Translations under genes and position numbers: made by a program | Notes under the pieces: model-generated | Told to the model about the DNA's origin: nothing | Database searches by the model: none | What the model saw: only the letters and a program-made list of their open reading frames with translations | Assembly (NCBI RefSeq): GCF_000715075.1 | Contig: NC_134094.1 | Coordinates: forward strand, 83,033,120 to 83,097,119 | Direction of reading: 5' to 3' | From: Nicotiana tabacum | Taxonomy: Eukaryota > Streptophyta > Magnoliopsida > Solanales > Solanaceae | DNA: 64,000 nucleotides | In this document: positions 11,006 through 21,595 of the stretch, piece after piece | Layout: every line of letters begins with the position of its first letter | Position numbering within the stretch: the first letter of the stretch is position 1

Positions 11006-12100
11006 TTAGCAGTAGTACCGTTTTAGATGTGATACATTCCAGCTGCTTGATAGTTGTTTGCCGTTTATAACGATGATCCTGTACGACCCATTTCCGATGT
11101 TCTCGAGTACCTGATATGGTCCTTCCCAATTCGGTCCTAGATTCCCTTCATTAGGATTTCAGGTATTGATGGTAATTTTTCTCAACAGTAAGTCCCCAGG
11201 CTTGAAATGGCAGAGCTTGGTTCTTCGATTATAATATCTTTCGATTCGCTGCTTTTGGGCGGCCATTCAGACGAGAGCAGCTTCTCGTCTTTTGTACGAT
11301 AGTTCGAGGCTTGTATTCATAGCCTCGTTATTTGATTCTTCCATCGTGAATCAAAATCTGGCACTGGGTTCACCAACTTCGACTGGTATCAATGCTTCAG
11401 ACCCATATACTAAGGAGAACGGGGTCGCCCCCGTACTGGATTTTGACGTTGTCCGATATGCCCAAAGGACTTCGGGCAGGATTTCTCTCCATCTCCCTTT
11501 AGCGTCGTTCAACCTCTTCTTTAAGTTTTGAATGACAGTTTTGTTTGTTGATTCGGCCTGCCCATTCCCACTGGGGTGGTATGGCGTCTACAGTATCCTT
11601 CTTATCTTGTGGTCTTCGAGGAATCTTGTTACTTTGCCGCCCACAAATTATTTTCCATTGTCACATACTATTTCGGCGGGTATTCCGAATTGGCATATGA
11701 TATGATCCCAAATAAAGTCTATAACTTCTTTCTCTCTTATTTTCTCAAACGCCTGCGCTTCAACCCATTTAGAAAAATAGTCAGTCATAAACAAAATAAA
11801 TTTGGCTTTACGTGGGGTCGATGGCAGAGGGCCGACGATATCCATTCCCCATTTCATGAATGGCCACAGGGATAGGACTGAGTGGAGTTGATCTCCGGGC
11901 TGGTGGATCATCGGTGCGAACCTTTGACATTTGTTACATTTACGAACAAATTCCTTTGCATCTTTACCCATATCGATCCAATAATACCCTGCTCTGATTA
12001 TTTTTAGGACGTAATCGACATCCCCCGGACCAAGGCATACTGCCAACGGCCCATCAAACATTCTTCGGTACAGCGTTTTGTCCGAAGCCAACGTGAATCA
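11006..12100 (-). pseudogene. Tat integrase (broken)
   Basis: This is the integrase end of pol, which joins element cDNA to the chromosome. Visible: the second half of the zinc-binding module (CNKCQRF), the core aspartates in WGMDIVG and VCDNGK, the core glutamate in GQAEST, and the C-terminal PNWEGPY and SWNVSHLKRYY blocks. The first half of the HHCC zinc module is missing: GPGDVDYVL runs straight into KIIRAGYYW, so the two histidines are gone. Six in-frame stops lie at 12098, 11648, 11588, 11351, 11267 and 11159 (first base, plus coordinates). The natural end is the TAA at 11006-11008. Confidence 0.85.
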
Positions 12101-12815
12101 ATCAGCTTTGGTCCGTAGGGTTCTGGAATCTTTAGGGTCCGATGGGAGTTTTCCGCTTTTCAAGTATTCAATATACTTGTTTCTCCAATCCCAGGTTAAG
12201 CTTGTAGAATTTATTTCGGCGTGACCTTCTTCGATTACCGATCTCGAAAGTTGAACAACATTCCCCGAGCCCGTATCATCTACCTCGACCGACGATCCCA
12301 AATTCGCAAGCGCATCGGCCTCATTATTCTGTTCCCGTGGTATATGTCGTAAAGTCCATTGTTTGAAATGGCGCAAAGTGATAAGCAGCTTATCTAAATA
12401 CCTTTGCATTCTACCTTCTCGAACTTCAAAGGTTTTGTTTACTTGACTCACCACCAGCAAGGAGTCGCAATTGGCTTCAATGACTTCTGCTCCCAAGTTT
12501 CTAGCTAGCTCGAGACCTACAATCATGGCTTCATACTCGGCCTCGTTGTTAGTCAACCTAATAGTTTTAATAGATTGCCTAATAGTGCTACCCATGGGTG
12601 GTTTCAAAACTATGCCCAGCCCAGACCCTTTTACGTTCGAAGCCCTGTCCGTAAAAAGGATCCATACCCCTGATGATGTACCTGATTTCAACAGTTCTTT
12701 TTCGACTTCGGGTATGAGGGTTGGTGTGAAATCGGCCACGAAGTCTGCTAAAATTTGAGACTTGATGGCCGTGCGGGGTTGATATTCGATATCGTACCCA
12801 CTGCGTTCGACAACC
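12101..12815 (-). pseudogene. Archaeal-type second RNase H domain (aRNH) of Tat pol
   Basis: The frame reads WILFTDRASNVKGSGLG, then NNEAEYEAMIVGLELA, then EANCDSLLVVSQVN and PREQNNEADALANLGS. These are the four acidic blocks of an RNase HI fold of the type seen as a second RNase H in Tat elements. The usual Gly after the first Asp is Arg here. A one-base frame change near 12812-12818 separates it from the RT/RNase H frame. Confidence 0.82.
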
Positions 12816-14126
12816 TTTGGCCAGTCGGCCTGATAACTCGAGTTTGTGCAAAATACTACGAAGCGGGTAAGTGGACAATACACATATGAGATGACATTGA
12901 AAGTACGGCCTTAACTTTCTTGAGGTGCTTATCAGTGCAAGTGCTAATTTTTCTAGGAGCGGATATCTAGTTTCCACCTCTCCTAAGGTTCGACTCATAT
13001 AATAAATGGGAAATTGCGTACCTTGCTCTTCTCGAACTATGACACCGCTTACGGCGACTTCCGATACTGCCAAGTACAAACAAAGTTTATCGTCTATTTT
13101 TGGAATGTGGAGCAGTGGTGGGCTTAATAGATATCGCTTTAGTTCTTCTAATGCTTGTTGACACTCCGGGGTCCAAGAAAAATCGTTCTTCTTTTTGAGT
13201 AGGGAGAAAAATTTATGACTTCGATCAGATGATCTTGAGATGAACCGACTTAAGGTGGCAATCCAACCCGTTAGCCTTTGTACGGCCTTCACGCTGTCCA
13301 CAATGATGATGTCTTCGATAAACTTGATTTTATCGGGGTTAATCTCTATTCCCCGGTGTGACACCATGAAGCCGAGGAACTTGCCCGAACCGACCCCGAA
13401 AGCACATTTCTCGGGGTTGAGCTTCATGTTGTATTTCCTTAAAATCTCGAACGTTTCCTGCAAATGAATTAAATGGTCCTCTGCGCGCAGGGACTTAACT
13501 AACATGTCATCAATATAAACTTCCATTGATTTTCCTATTTGTTCTTCGAACATTTTATTTACTAGGCGTTGGTAAGTAGCCCCTGCGTTTTTTAGCCCGA
13601 AGGGTATCACATTATAACAATACGTTCCATACTTGGTGACAAATGAAGTCTTTTCCTGGTCCTCCGGGTTCATCTGGATTTGATTATACCCGGAATAGGC
13701 ATCGAGAAAAGTGAGGATCTCATGGCCGGCCGTGGCATCGATTATGCGATCGATATTGGGCAGCGAAAAGGAGTCTTTGGGGCATGCTTTGTTCAAATCC
13801 TTATAGTCCACGCACATTCTAAGTTTGTTCCCTTTTTTAGGGACTACAACTACGTTGGCTAACCATTCGGGATATTTCACCTCCTGAATGGACCCTACTT
13901 TGAGAAGCTTGGTTACCTCGTCCTTTATGAATGTGTGCTTTCTATCGGACTGGAGTCTTCTCTTTTGCTTCACCGGTCTGAACCCGGGGTCCAAACTTAG
14001 CTGATGCGTCGTTATATCCGATGGGATCCCTGTTATATCTAAATGGGACCAGGCAAAACAATCGATGTTATCGATAAGAAATTGAACGAGTTTCTTCCTG
14101 AGTTCAGGGCTCAACCCCGTTCCCAA
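12816..14126 (-). pseudogene. Tat reverse transcriptase and first RNase H
   Basis: A long open frame of about 437 codons. RT blocks include MCVDYKDLNKACPKD, PFGLKNAGATYQRLVNKMF and the catalytic MEVYIDDMLVKS (YIDD). The RNase H part shows LYLAVSEVAVSGVIV and SRTLGEVETRYPLLEKLALA. The frame is intact here, but it is cut off from protease upstream by two stops (TAG at 14187-14189 and 14301-14303) and from aRNH downstream by the frameshift. Known role: copying element RNA into DNA. Confidence 0.9.
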
Positions 14127-14852
14127 GTATACCTTTCGCTCGGGCCATTGCTCGATTATTATAACTTGCTCTAGCTCCTCGATTGTCTATTTTGTGGCGT
14201 CAGAGTCATCGAGAATCACGAAAGATCGAGGGACCCTTTGATCACCATCCTCTTTGATTTTCTGGTTGTCTGGCTGGGTTGAAGCTGATGTCTGTGATTG
14301 CTATTTGGTGTCCCGTTCTCCTTCCGGGCCCGATCCTTTTATCGACAAAAATGAGGACACTGGTTTAGCTTCGTCGACGGTGAACATTTCTTTCGCGACT
14401 GGTTGTTCTCCGTACACCATTTTGACACCTCCCGATGTCGGGAATTTGAGGGCCTAGTGTGGGGTCGAAGGCACAGCTCTCATGTTGTGGATCCATGGCC
14501 TTCCGAAAAGGGTGTTATATCTCATATCGCCTTCGATCACGTAAAACTTTGTTTCCTGGATGGTTCCGGCCACGTTTATTGGTAGTACTATCTCACCTTT
14601 GGTGGTTTCGTATGCCATATTGAACCCGTTTAGGACCAGAGTTGCGGGTACGATCTGATCCTGTAGGCCGAGCTGCTCCACTACTTTCAATCGGATGATG
14701 TTGGCCGAGCTACCTGGATCGATTAACACACGCTTAATTTTAGTTTTATCCACGAGTACGGATATTACCAGTGCGTCGTTGTGAGGTTGGATGACCCCCT
14801 CTGCATCTTCGTCATCAAAGGACAGAGTCCCCATGGGTGCGTAATCCTGAGT
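14127..14852 (-). pseudogene. Tat protease region
   Basis: The protease block reads VLIDPGSSANIIRL, with the DPGSSA form of the aspartic protease active site. It is in the same frame as gag. Downstream the frame passes VKMVYGEQP and a Ser/Gln-rich linker to RT. Stops in frame: TAG 14454-14456 (after STPH), TAG 14301-14303 and TAG 14187-14189. Role in the family: maturation of the gag-pol polyprotein. Confidence 0.82.
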
Positions 14853-16577
14853 CTAAGATCGTTTTTCCCTCACCATCGACGTTTTAGTGCGTTTAAGCAT
14901 TGGTCCCTGAGGGGTATCGATGTCGCCGATGATCATGTGGATGATGTGCTGCGGTTCTTCTTGCTCGTTTTGCTTGCTGAAATCCCTACTTTTAAAATGG
15001 CTCTTTGCCCTATCACTCAGAAACTCCCGAAGGTGCCCTTTGTTAAATAAGCGAGCTATTTCCTCTCTTAGTTGCTTGCAATCTTCCGTCCTGTGGCCAT
15101 GGGTACCATGATATTCGCACGTTTGATTGGGATTTCTTCGGGCAGGATCGGTCTGCATTGGTCGAGGCCATTTAGTGTCTTTGATACGTCCGATGGCCGA
15201 CACGAGAGCGGATGCATCAACGCTAAAGTTATATTCTGATAATCGAGGTGCTTCTATAGGATCGGCATATTTATCGAAGCCGCTCGTACTCATAATCCCC
15301 TGAGAATTTTGTCCTCGATCAATCCTTCGATTGTTCCGAACTGCGTTGCGTGCAGAACCGTTGTTCACCCGATCTGCGACGTATGGTCGATATCGGTCTT
15401 TGTTCCACCTTTGTTCTCTGTCGATCTGCTTTTGATTAATAATTGTCCTGTTCTGATGAACGGGTCCGTACGGGGCTCCCGACTGATCATCCTCGACCCT
15501 AATTTTCGATTGATATCGGTTGTGCACATCCGCCCAAGTTACCGCTGGATACTTGATCAAACTTTGCTTCAGCCGATGTGATGCTGTTGAACTTAGCTCG
15601 TTCAACCCTTGGGTGAAGGCTTATACGGCCCAGTCGTCTGTGACCGGGGGTAATTCCATGCGTTCCATTTCAAATCGGGATACGAATTCCCTCAGCATTT
15701 CACCCTGCCTTTGCTTTACTTTGAAGAGCTCTGATTTCCTCTTCGCAACCTTTATGGCACCAGCATGTGCCTTTACGAATGAATCTGCTAACATGGCAAA
15801 AGAATCGATGGAATTCGGCGGTAAATTGTGGTACTAGATCATAGCTCCTTTCGAGAGGGTCTCCCCGAACTTTTTCAACAGCACGGATTCGATCTCATCG
15901 TCTTCCAAATCGTTGCCTTTTATGGCACATGTGTAAGAGGTGACATGTTCGTTAGGATCGGTCGTACCGTTATATTTGGGAATCTCGGGCATACGGAATT
16001 TTTTGGGGATTGGCTTCGGTGCCGCACTCGACGGAAAAGGCTTTTATATGAATTGTTTCGAATTAAGCCCCTTTATCATTGGTGGAGCCCCCGGGATTTG
16101 GTCGACCCTGGCATTGTACGTTTCCACCCTCTTGTCGTTGGCTTCAACTCGTTTTGTGAGTTCCTCGAGCAATTTAGTAATTTCGGGAGTAGTCCCCGAT
16201 TCTTGCTCGTTAGATTTCGCTATGGCAGGCTCTGTTCTGGGGGTGACTTCTCGAAGTAGATTGGAAAACGGCCTGCTTTGTGCGTGGGTTTGGCTCTATA
16301 GCTGAGCTATCGCTACTTGTTGGGCTTGCAGCATCTCGAAGATCATACGTAAGCTGGCCCCGATTTTCCCTGGGTTTTGGGTGTCTCGGGGTACGGATCG
16401 AGTACCGCCCTGAATGTTTCTTTCCGGTTCGAAACGCTGGTTCGCCTCCAAGGCTATTTGTGAATTGACATCCAATGGTATTTCGGCTCAAATTTCGGGT
16501 ACTTCGATTCGAGCCTCAGGTGCCAAGTTGTTGGTTTCATCTTGAACGCCGGCTTCGTAATCGATCGGTGAAGCCAT
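14853..16577 (-). pseudogene. Tat gag (broken)
   Basis: The frame starts with the ATG of MASPIDYEAG at 16575-16577. The retrotransposon gag core is clear (PKYNGTTDPNEHVTSY, then SFVKAHAGAIKVAKRKSEL and GEMLREFVSRFEMERMEL). The zinc knuckle near the end is CEYHGTHGHRTEDC. Four stops interrupt the frame: TGA 16488-16490, TAG 16296-16298, TAA 15621-15623 and TAG 14853-14855. Without them gag and protease would be one frame. Gag proteins package the element RNA into particles. Confidence 0.87.
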
Positions 16578-16691
16578 TCGATTGGTGGTTATTCGTAGCT
16601 GACCCGAAATTCAAGATGTTTTCGGAAATAAGTGCAAAGCACAATGGCGTATTTTTTTCAGATTTGTATCAAATGACCACTGTTATCCTCG

Positions 16692-16709
16692 GCCCCACGG
16701 TGGGCGCCA
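16692..16709 (-). other. Primer-binding site, tRNA-Lys
   Basis: On the minus strand TGGCGCCCACCGTGGGGC lies three bases inside the 5' LTR. It is fully complementary to the 18-base 3' end of plant tRNA-Lys as I recall it. The copy at 5690-5707 has two changes. Confidence 0.85.
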
Positions 16710-16712
16710 AAC

Positions 16713-17426
16713 TGTTTACCCGAAAAATGGATAAAGTTGAATTTATACGCAGTTCCGAGGATATGTGGCGTAACTTGATACAAAATGCAAGGATAAGTAA
16801 AAATGTAAATGTAGATTGGAGAGAATGCAATCTAGATAAGTTTATCAAGAACAATGAACCTTAGGATTCGATAAATAGAATCAATCTAAGAAACTGAAAG
16901 AGTGATTCTTTACTGTAGAAGAATATAGTACTTTTATTACAATGTAAGTCTCAGAAAACTTGTGCTGCAGAAATGATAACCAAGCCCTTTTATAGTGGAG
17001 GGATTCGGCTCCAAGCATAATAAAATAAACATTCAGTGGGAGACCCATGATAAGTCAGCTTTTCCATAATTTCTGCCAAGATTCTCTCTAGTGGGATTGC
17101 AACGGCTTTTGTCTGCGAGCTCGATCCTTCTTAGAATCCTCGATTTTGGTTTGAGCTTGATTTCGGCTCGAACTTGTGATCTTGGTTCGAGCCCTCGAAT
17201 TGATTCCAGGTCAATGTTGGTTGGTCTCTGAATTATCAGCATGATAGGTCTACCCTGCATCATGGTTCGATTCTTATTCGAGTTTGATTATGATACCGAT
17301 CTCGACACGGACAGGCCTTCCCGGGTTCGAGGTTAGTTCGTCTCCCCTTCGGGATCTTACTCCGATACATCACCTTTCGAACTCGATCGGACATGCTAAG
17401 GCTGAAATCTATTTCGACCGTATACA
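16713..17426 (-). repeat. 5' LTR (714 bp) of the Tat element
   Basis: The LTR is identical in length to the left copy, with the same TG...CA ends. The base after its outer end is AAACT, and no matching 5-bp repeat is found at the left limit. Confidence 0.88.
16985..16995 (-). promoter_or_regulatory. TATA box in the 5' LTR
   Basis: The minus-strand motif CTATAAAAGGG is also kept in the 3' LTR at 5983-5993. It is the likely core promoter for the genomic transcript. Confidence 0.5.
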
Positions 17427-17893
17427 AAACTATTGAGTTCATTAAACCCATAACCGAACCTCTAAATCCTCCCCAAGGCACATCAAATTAAAATTCCTTT
17501 TAATTTTACTAGTTGAAGAGAGTACAAGAGTTCTTTAAGATGTTGACCCTTTTAGTGCATGGTGGTTGTGGACTATGACATCTATCTTCATGCAAATAAT
17601 TGGAAGAAAGACATAAAAGCTGAGTCAATTTCCCATCTAGCTAGGTAGACGCTAATTTGTGTATATACCACATTTTAAAAATAGTACATATATGGCTTTG
17701 CCAAGATTTCAAGTTGTGCTTCCAACGGTTTCTCTAATGAGTTTAAGTTCTATTTAGATTGTATAAAAAATATTTATATAACTGGAGTATTATCTAACAA
17801 ATAATTTGATTGTGTAAAGAAAATTTGTGAATTTTTCATGACTGCAGTTTCTGTCATTAGAAATCGTTTCGGGCAATCAGGATGCACGTCGTA

Positions 17894-17956
<63 letters not shown>

Positions 17957-18512
17957 TTTTTACACCGTCCTTCCTAGAAGTTATTTAACTCTATATTGAG
18001 GAAAATGAGTTTTTAGTAATTTGCATCCCTAATATATAAAACAATATTGAATAACAGCTCCCCTCCAGTGATATCCGAAGTTGATGGTAAAGAATTCAAG
18101 GAACAAAATAGAGGAAAGGAAAGCGCACATGCAAAATTATTTTCCCAATTTAGAAAAACACAAGTGGTCCAGTACGCAATGAATAAATTAACCTTTTATA
18201 TTTCGTATGAATGCCCGAAGACGAAAAATTAAAAAAATTAAAATAATAATAATTGAATTAGCTACTGAACGTTCCTATCGTTAAGCTGCTTAATTCCATT
18301 GGCTAAATATCTAATTGTCTAATTTACTTGTTATTCCATCGGTAAGATCTCCGTTGTCTAAACCAGATTTGTTTTTAGTGATATACGTATATACACTGTC
18401 TAATCAGACCATATATATGGTAAAAGAATTTTGCCTGATGATCATTGAATGGATGTTATTGTTGTTAGTGTTATACTGAATTCAAAGGCATGTGGTTTGA
18501 TATATACATATA
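17427..18512. other. Intergenic, no gene seen
   Basis: AT-rich sequence without a supportable ORF. The main feature is the long AT microsatellite at 17897-17952. The 61-codon ORF at 18047-18232 has no recognisable motif. Confidence 0.6.
17897..17952. repeat. (AT)28 microsatellite
   Basis: An uninterrupted 56-bp AT run. It is likely to be polymorphic. Confidence 0.97.
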
Positions 18513-19208
18513 TGTATACAGGTAAAATCGAGCTCAATGTTCGATCGAGCATTTGAAACGGTAGGCCAGAATCGGCACATATGTAATCAGGTAAAAATTG
18601 AAGTTCGAAGTTTCGATCAGCATGGTCAGCAAAGATCGAAATATGATATTTGAGAGCGGACCCAAAGCATTGTCAAAACAAACCATCGAGACCATCGGAT
18701 TTGCCCTCGAATCTACAGAAGGCGTAACTGGTCCAGTTTCTAGCGGTCTTAAAAAAAAGCTTTGCCAACTCATCCGACAAGGGTCCGTAATTCTCGCCAT
18801 TAACCAATCATTATGGCAGAAATCAAGAAACGGCTCAAAAAGGGAACCAACGGTCAGCAAAGCAAGGACTTTTGCCTTTTATGGAACAATAAAATAATAC
18901 CTTAAAAGGTAAATCTCCCCTAATATATAAAGGGGACTTGACAATTCATTAAACAGATTGAAACATATACTGATAAGCAATACATTCTCTAAGTTCTTAT
19001 TCTTTGATATTTTGGTGTCAAATAAAGTGCATTCAATTCAAGGGTGGCCTGCTTTCCTAAGCCGAAATCATCCAACTCACGTGGTTTACAGTTAATCTAT
19101 CATTATTTATTTCGATTGGAATTTAATTTATCGCTTTTTATTAAGTTAATCTACATGTCTTTAGAACCACTAACAAACTTAATTGTTATCCGATTTTGAG
19201 GGTAAACA
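18513..19208 (+). mobile_element. Solo LTR (696 bp), Tat-like, with 5-bp target duplication
   Basis: It begins TGTATACAGG and ends GAGGGTAAACA, matching the ends of the two Tat elements. ATATA lies directly before (18508-18512) and after (19209-19213). No interior or second LTR is present, so it was probably left by recombination between the LTRs of a full element. A TATATAAAGG box at 18924-18933 marks its promoter. The minus and plus ORFs inside it (18534-18897) are not genes. Confidence 0.85.
18924..18933 (+). promoter_or_regulatory. TATA box in the solo LTR
   Basis: TATATAAAGG in the middle of the LTR, in the sense direction. It could start transcription into the flanking DNA; this is inference. 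Confidence 0.45.
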
Positions 19209-19213
19209 ATATA

Positions 19214-20124
19214 TAAAGAAGAGAAGGCTCCACTTCCATTAAGAGAGTCCTACCCATAAAAAAAGATGAGAAGCACAAAAATAATATCTTCTTTAATTAG
19301 TTCTGGCAACTCGTTTTATTTATACTTTAGATGATAACGACCAAGTCTGAAGACTGCAAATCAGTTTTAAATACGAGGATTTATTACGATGTCCTTACAA
19401 GCATGTCATGTGCTTCTTTAATTTCATCTATCTTCGAATCAAACTCAAGATTATCATGTTAGAATCAAATTTAAATATTGGATATGCATGACTAATGATC
19501 TATTGAATCATGACTCTATTCGCTATTCAATTAAATCTTTTCGTTACTAAGATTTTCTATAGGACATTAAAAATTATAGGAATTGTTCTAATTTTTTCTT
19601 CTTTTGCAAATTAAAATACTGGATCTTAGTTGTAACCCTTGAAGGCTAGGATAAAAGGTATCAGGATGATTAATCCGTACTCTCTAGTCATTATAAGCTA
19701 CTCTTCTTAACATTTATTTGTTGGACCACTTGTGAAGCTATCCACAAGTTGCCAACAACAATAAAGTAGTATCAACAACTACAAGTATCTAATATAAAAT
19801 GGTGCCAAAGCATCATTTTCAAGATTAAACATCAATTGAATATTCATGTAGTTTAATCCCTAAAATAGAACGGTTTGAAATGAATAAAGATAGTAACGGC
19901 AAAATATTAATTTCAGTTAAAATTGACAGATGCGAAAATGAAGAGACTATTTATCATTCGTGGACTTACTTCATACTAGTGCAAACATGTTACATCTTTC
20001 CTTTTTTTATTATATTCTTTCACCAGGTATAATATTTCACGCGAAAGAGGATTCTCAAAAAAGGAAAAGCAGGTATAATATTATTACTTCGTGGACTATT
20101 TCACCAGGTATAATATTTTTGGGT
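19214..20124. other. Intergenic, no gene seen
   Basis: AT-rich. The only structure I see is a short direct repeat of TTTCACCAGGTATAATATTT at about 20021 and 20099. Confidence 0.55.
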
Positions 20125-20310
20125 TTAGCATGTTGCACAGGGCCTAGTGCGGTTTATATTCCTTGTGTGGTTTGCAGGCTATTACACAGGGGAGGTTTAT
20201 CCAGTGTGCACAAAATACTCACCACAGAGTGCTCACCCGAAAGGCAGAGGCTATGACAGAGGTTGTAGCGGATGCGGGTTTCCCCTCTTACTAAAAAAAG
20301 AAAAGAAAAG
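20125..20310 (+). mobile_element. Solanaceae SINE-like fragment with A-rich tail
   Basis: The blocks CTAGTGCGGTTTAT, TGTGGTTTGCAGGCTATT and GGATGCGGGTTTCCC followed by an impure A-rich tail are ones I recognise from a common Solanaceae SINE group. The tRNA-related 5' part is not recognisable, and no target duplication was found. Family name uncertain. Confidence 0.45.
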
Positions 20311-20379
20311 GAAAAGCAATCACGTGTCAACTGTTATTTATTAAGACCAAATATATGGATACAAATGGCACCCATGAAT

Positions 20380-21426
20380 AGGGATGGCAATGAGGCGATG
20401 TAGCGGCGGGGCAGGTTTCAACCTACGCAGGGCAGCACGGTTTTGGGCTTTGCGGGTGCGATACGAGACGGGTTTAATTTTTTTAAAGAAATCTCTACGG
20501 GCCGCGGGACGGTTGTTTTTTTTTTTTTTTAAAAAAAAAAAATAGTCTCACTCAGGCCTAAGGGGCTGAAAACTAACCACGGTCACTAAGGGGCAATGTG
20601 GAGTGCGTGTTGTTGTGGTTTATACTGTAATTTGGGAAAAGGCAGGGATTCAAGTTTTTTTATGGGGTAAATTATTCTAGATATCCTCTGTATTCAAGGT
20701 AAATACACATTCCTTTGTTTTAAAAAATCAAATACACCATCTATATCATGAAATTTTTTCACGAATATAATTGTGTTATTCCTATCATTTTTTAATAAAT
20801 CAGATAAAACACTTATGTAGTGCAAATCCTACACATAAACAAATATTTATCTAACTAAATAGATTCATAATATTAAAAGTGAAACAATAAAAAATATAAC
20901 TATATAAAAATAAAATTTTCTTATATGTTAAATCTTTTCTTTTGAAGGGTACACAATAGCTTAAGAGTTCAAAAGCAAAAAAGCTATTAGTAGTATTAAA
21001 TCACATGTCTTATTCAATTATTTGTTGTCATTTCCTGTTTAAAAGTTTTGAAAGCTATAGAGAGTGTTTTAATTAATAGAGACATTAATAATGCAATTAC
21101 TTACATTAAGGGGATATTTGAGTTTTTAAAATGAGCAGCAAGAACTTGCATTTTTTTTAGTTGTCGAATGCAATAGATGAGCAACAAAAGAGCCTTTAAT
21201 TTTTTGGTTGATTATTTCAGAAAGTCCAACCTAACGCTCAAAAGAAATAAAACCAAAAAAAATGAAAAACAATATTTGAGGCGGGGCAGGTGGATGCGGG
21301 TGTGAGTGTGAGGAGGGTATATACGGGTGCAAATGCCATATGGACAAGGTATGGCGAGTTAAAATCTTCGCGGATTTATGCGTGTTTGCACCGTAACCGT
21401 ACTGCACCGCACTATTTGTCATCCCG
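20380..21426. mobile_element. Non-autonomous hAT element with 8-bp target duplication
   Basis: The left end AGGGATGGCAATG and the inverted right end CGGGATGACAAAT form short imperfect terminal inverted repeats. CCATGAAT occurs directly outside on both sides (20372-20379 and 21427-21434), the 8-bp duplication size of hAT elements. G-rich subterminal blocks (GCGGGGCAGG) lie near both ends. Inside is a T-run/A-run foldback (about 20518-20541) and no transposase, so it depends on another element. Confidence 0.8.
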
Positions 21427-21595
21427 CCATGAATATGGCTAAGTGGTAAATGAAACTTAAATGAACATGGGAGGCCAAAAGGTAAAAACGTACTGGCAAC
21501 CAATCCAATAAGTAAATAACAATCTCTTCAAATACAGGGTTATCACTAAATCATTGTTAGTATATTTATTACTCAACTATAATTCTTGTATATAA

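Larger units (their letters stand above)
5667..17426 (-). mobile_element. Nearly complete Ty3/gypsy Tat (Retand-like) element
   Basis: Two 714-bp LTRs (5711-6424 and 16713-17426) flank an 11-kb interior. Read on the minus strand the order is 5' LTR, tRNA-Lys primer site, gag, protease, RT, RNase H, a second archaeal-type RNase H, integrase, a tandem-repeat array, an antisense ORF, polypurine tract and 3' LTR. The extra RNase H and the antisense ORF are diagnostic of Tat elements. Over the first 170 LTR bases I count four differences, so the insertion is not very recent. The left limit is odd: homology between the two ends runs 44 bp past the 3' LTR and includes a copy of the primer site. No target duplication is visible. 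Coding regions are broken by at least thirteen stops and a frameshift. Confidence 0.9.

Noticed and set aside
11006..14126. Integrated pararetrovirus (caulimovirus) sequence
   Set aside because: The RT regions in this window are linked to integrase, LTRs and primer sites, which are features of retrotransposons; no movement or coat protein is seen.
15828..16305. Plus-strand ORFs of 121-143 codons
   Set aside because: They are antisense shadows of the Tat gag frame, which has the gag core on the minus strand.
18534..18897. Overlapping ORFs of about 100 codons on both strands
   Set aside because: They lie in the solo LTR and have no protein motif.
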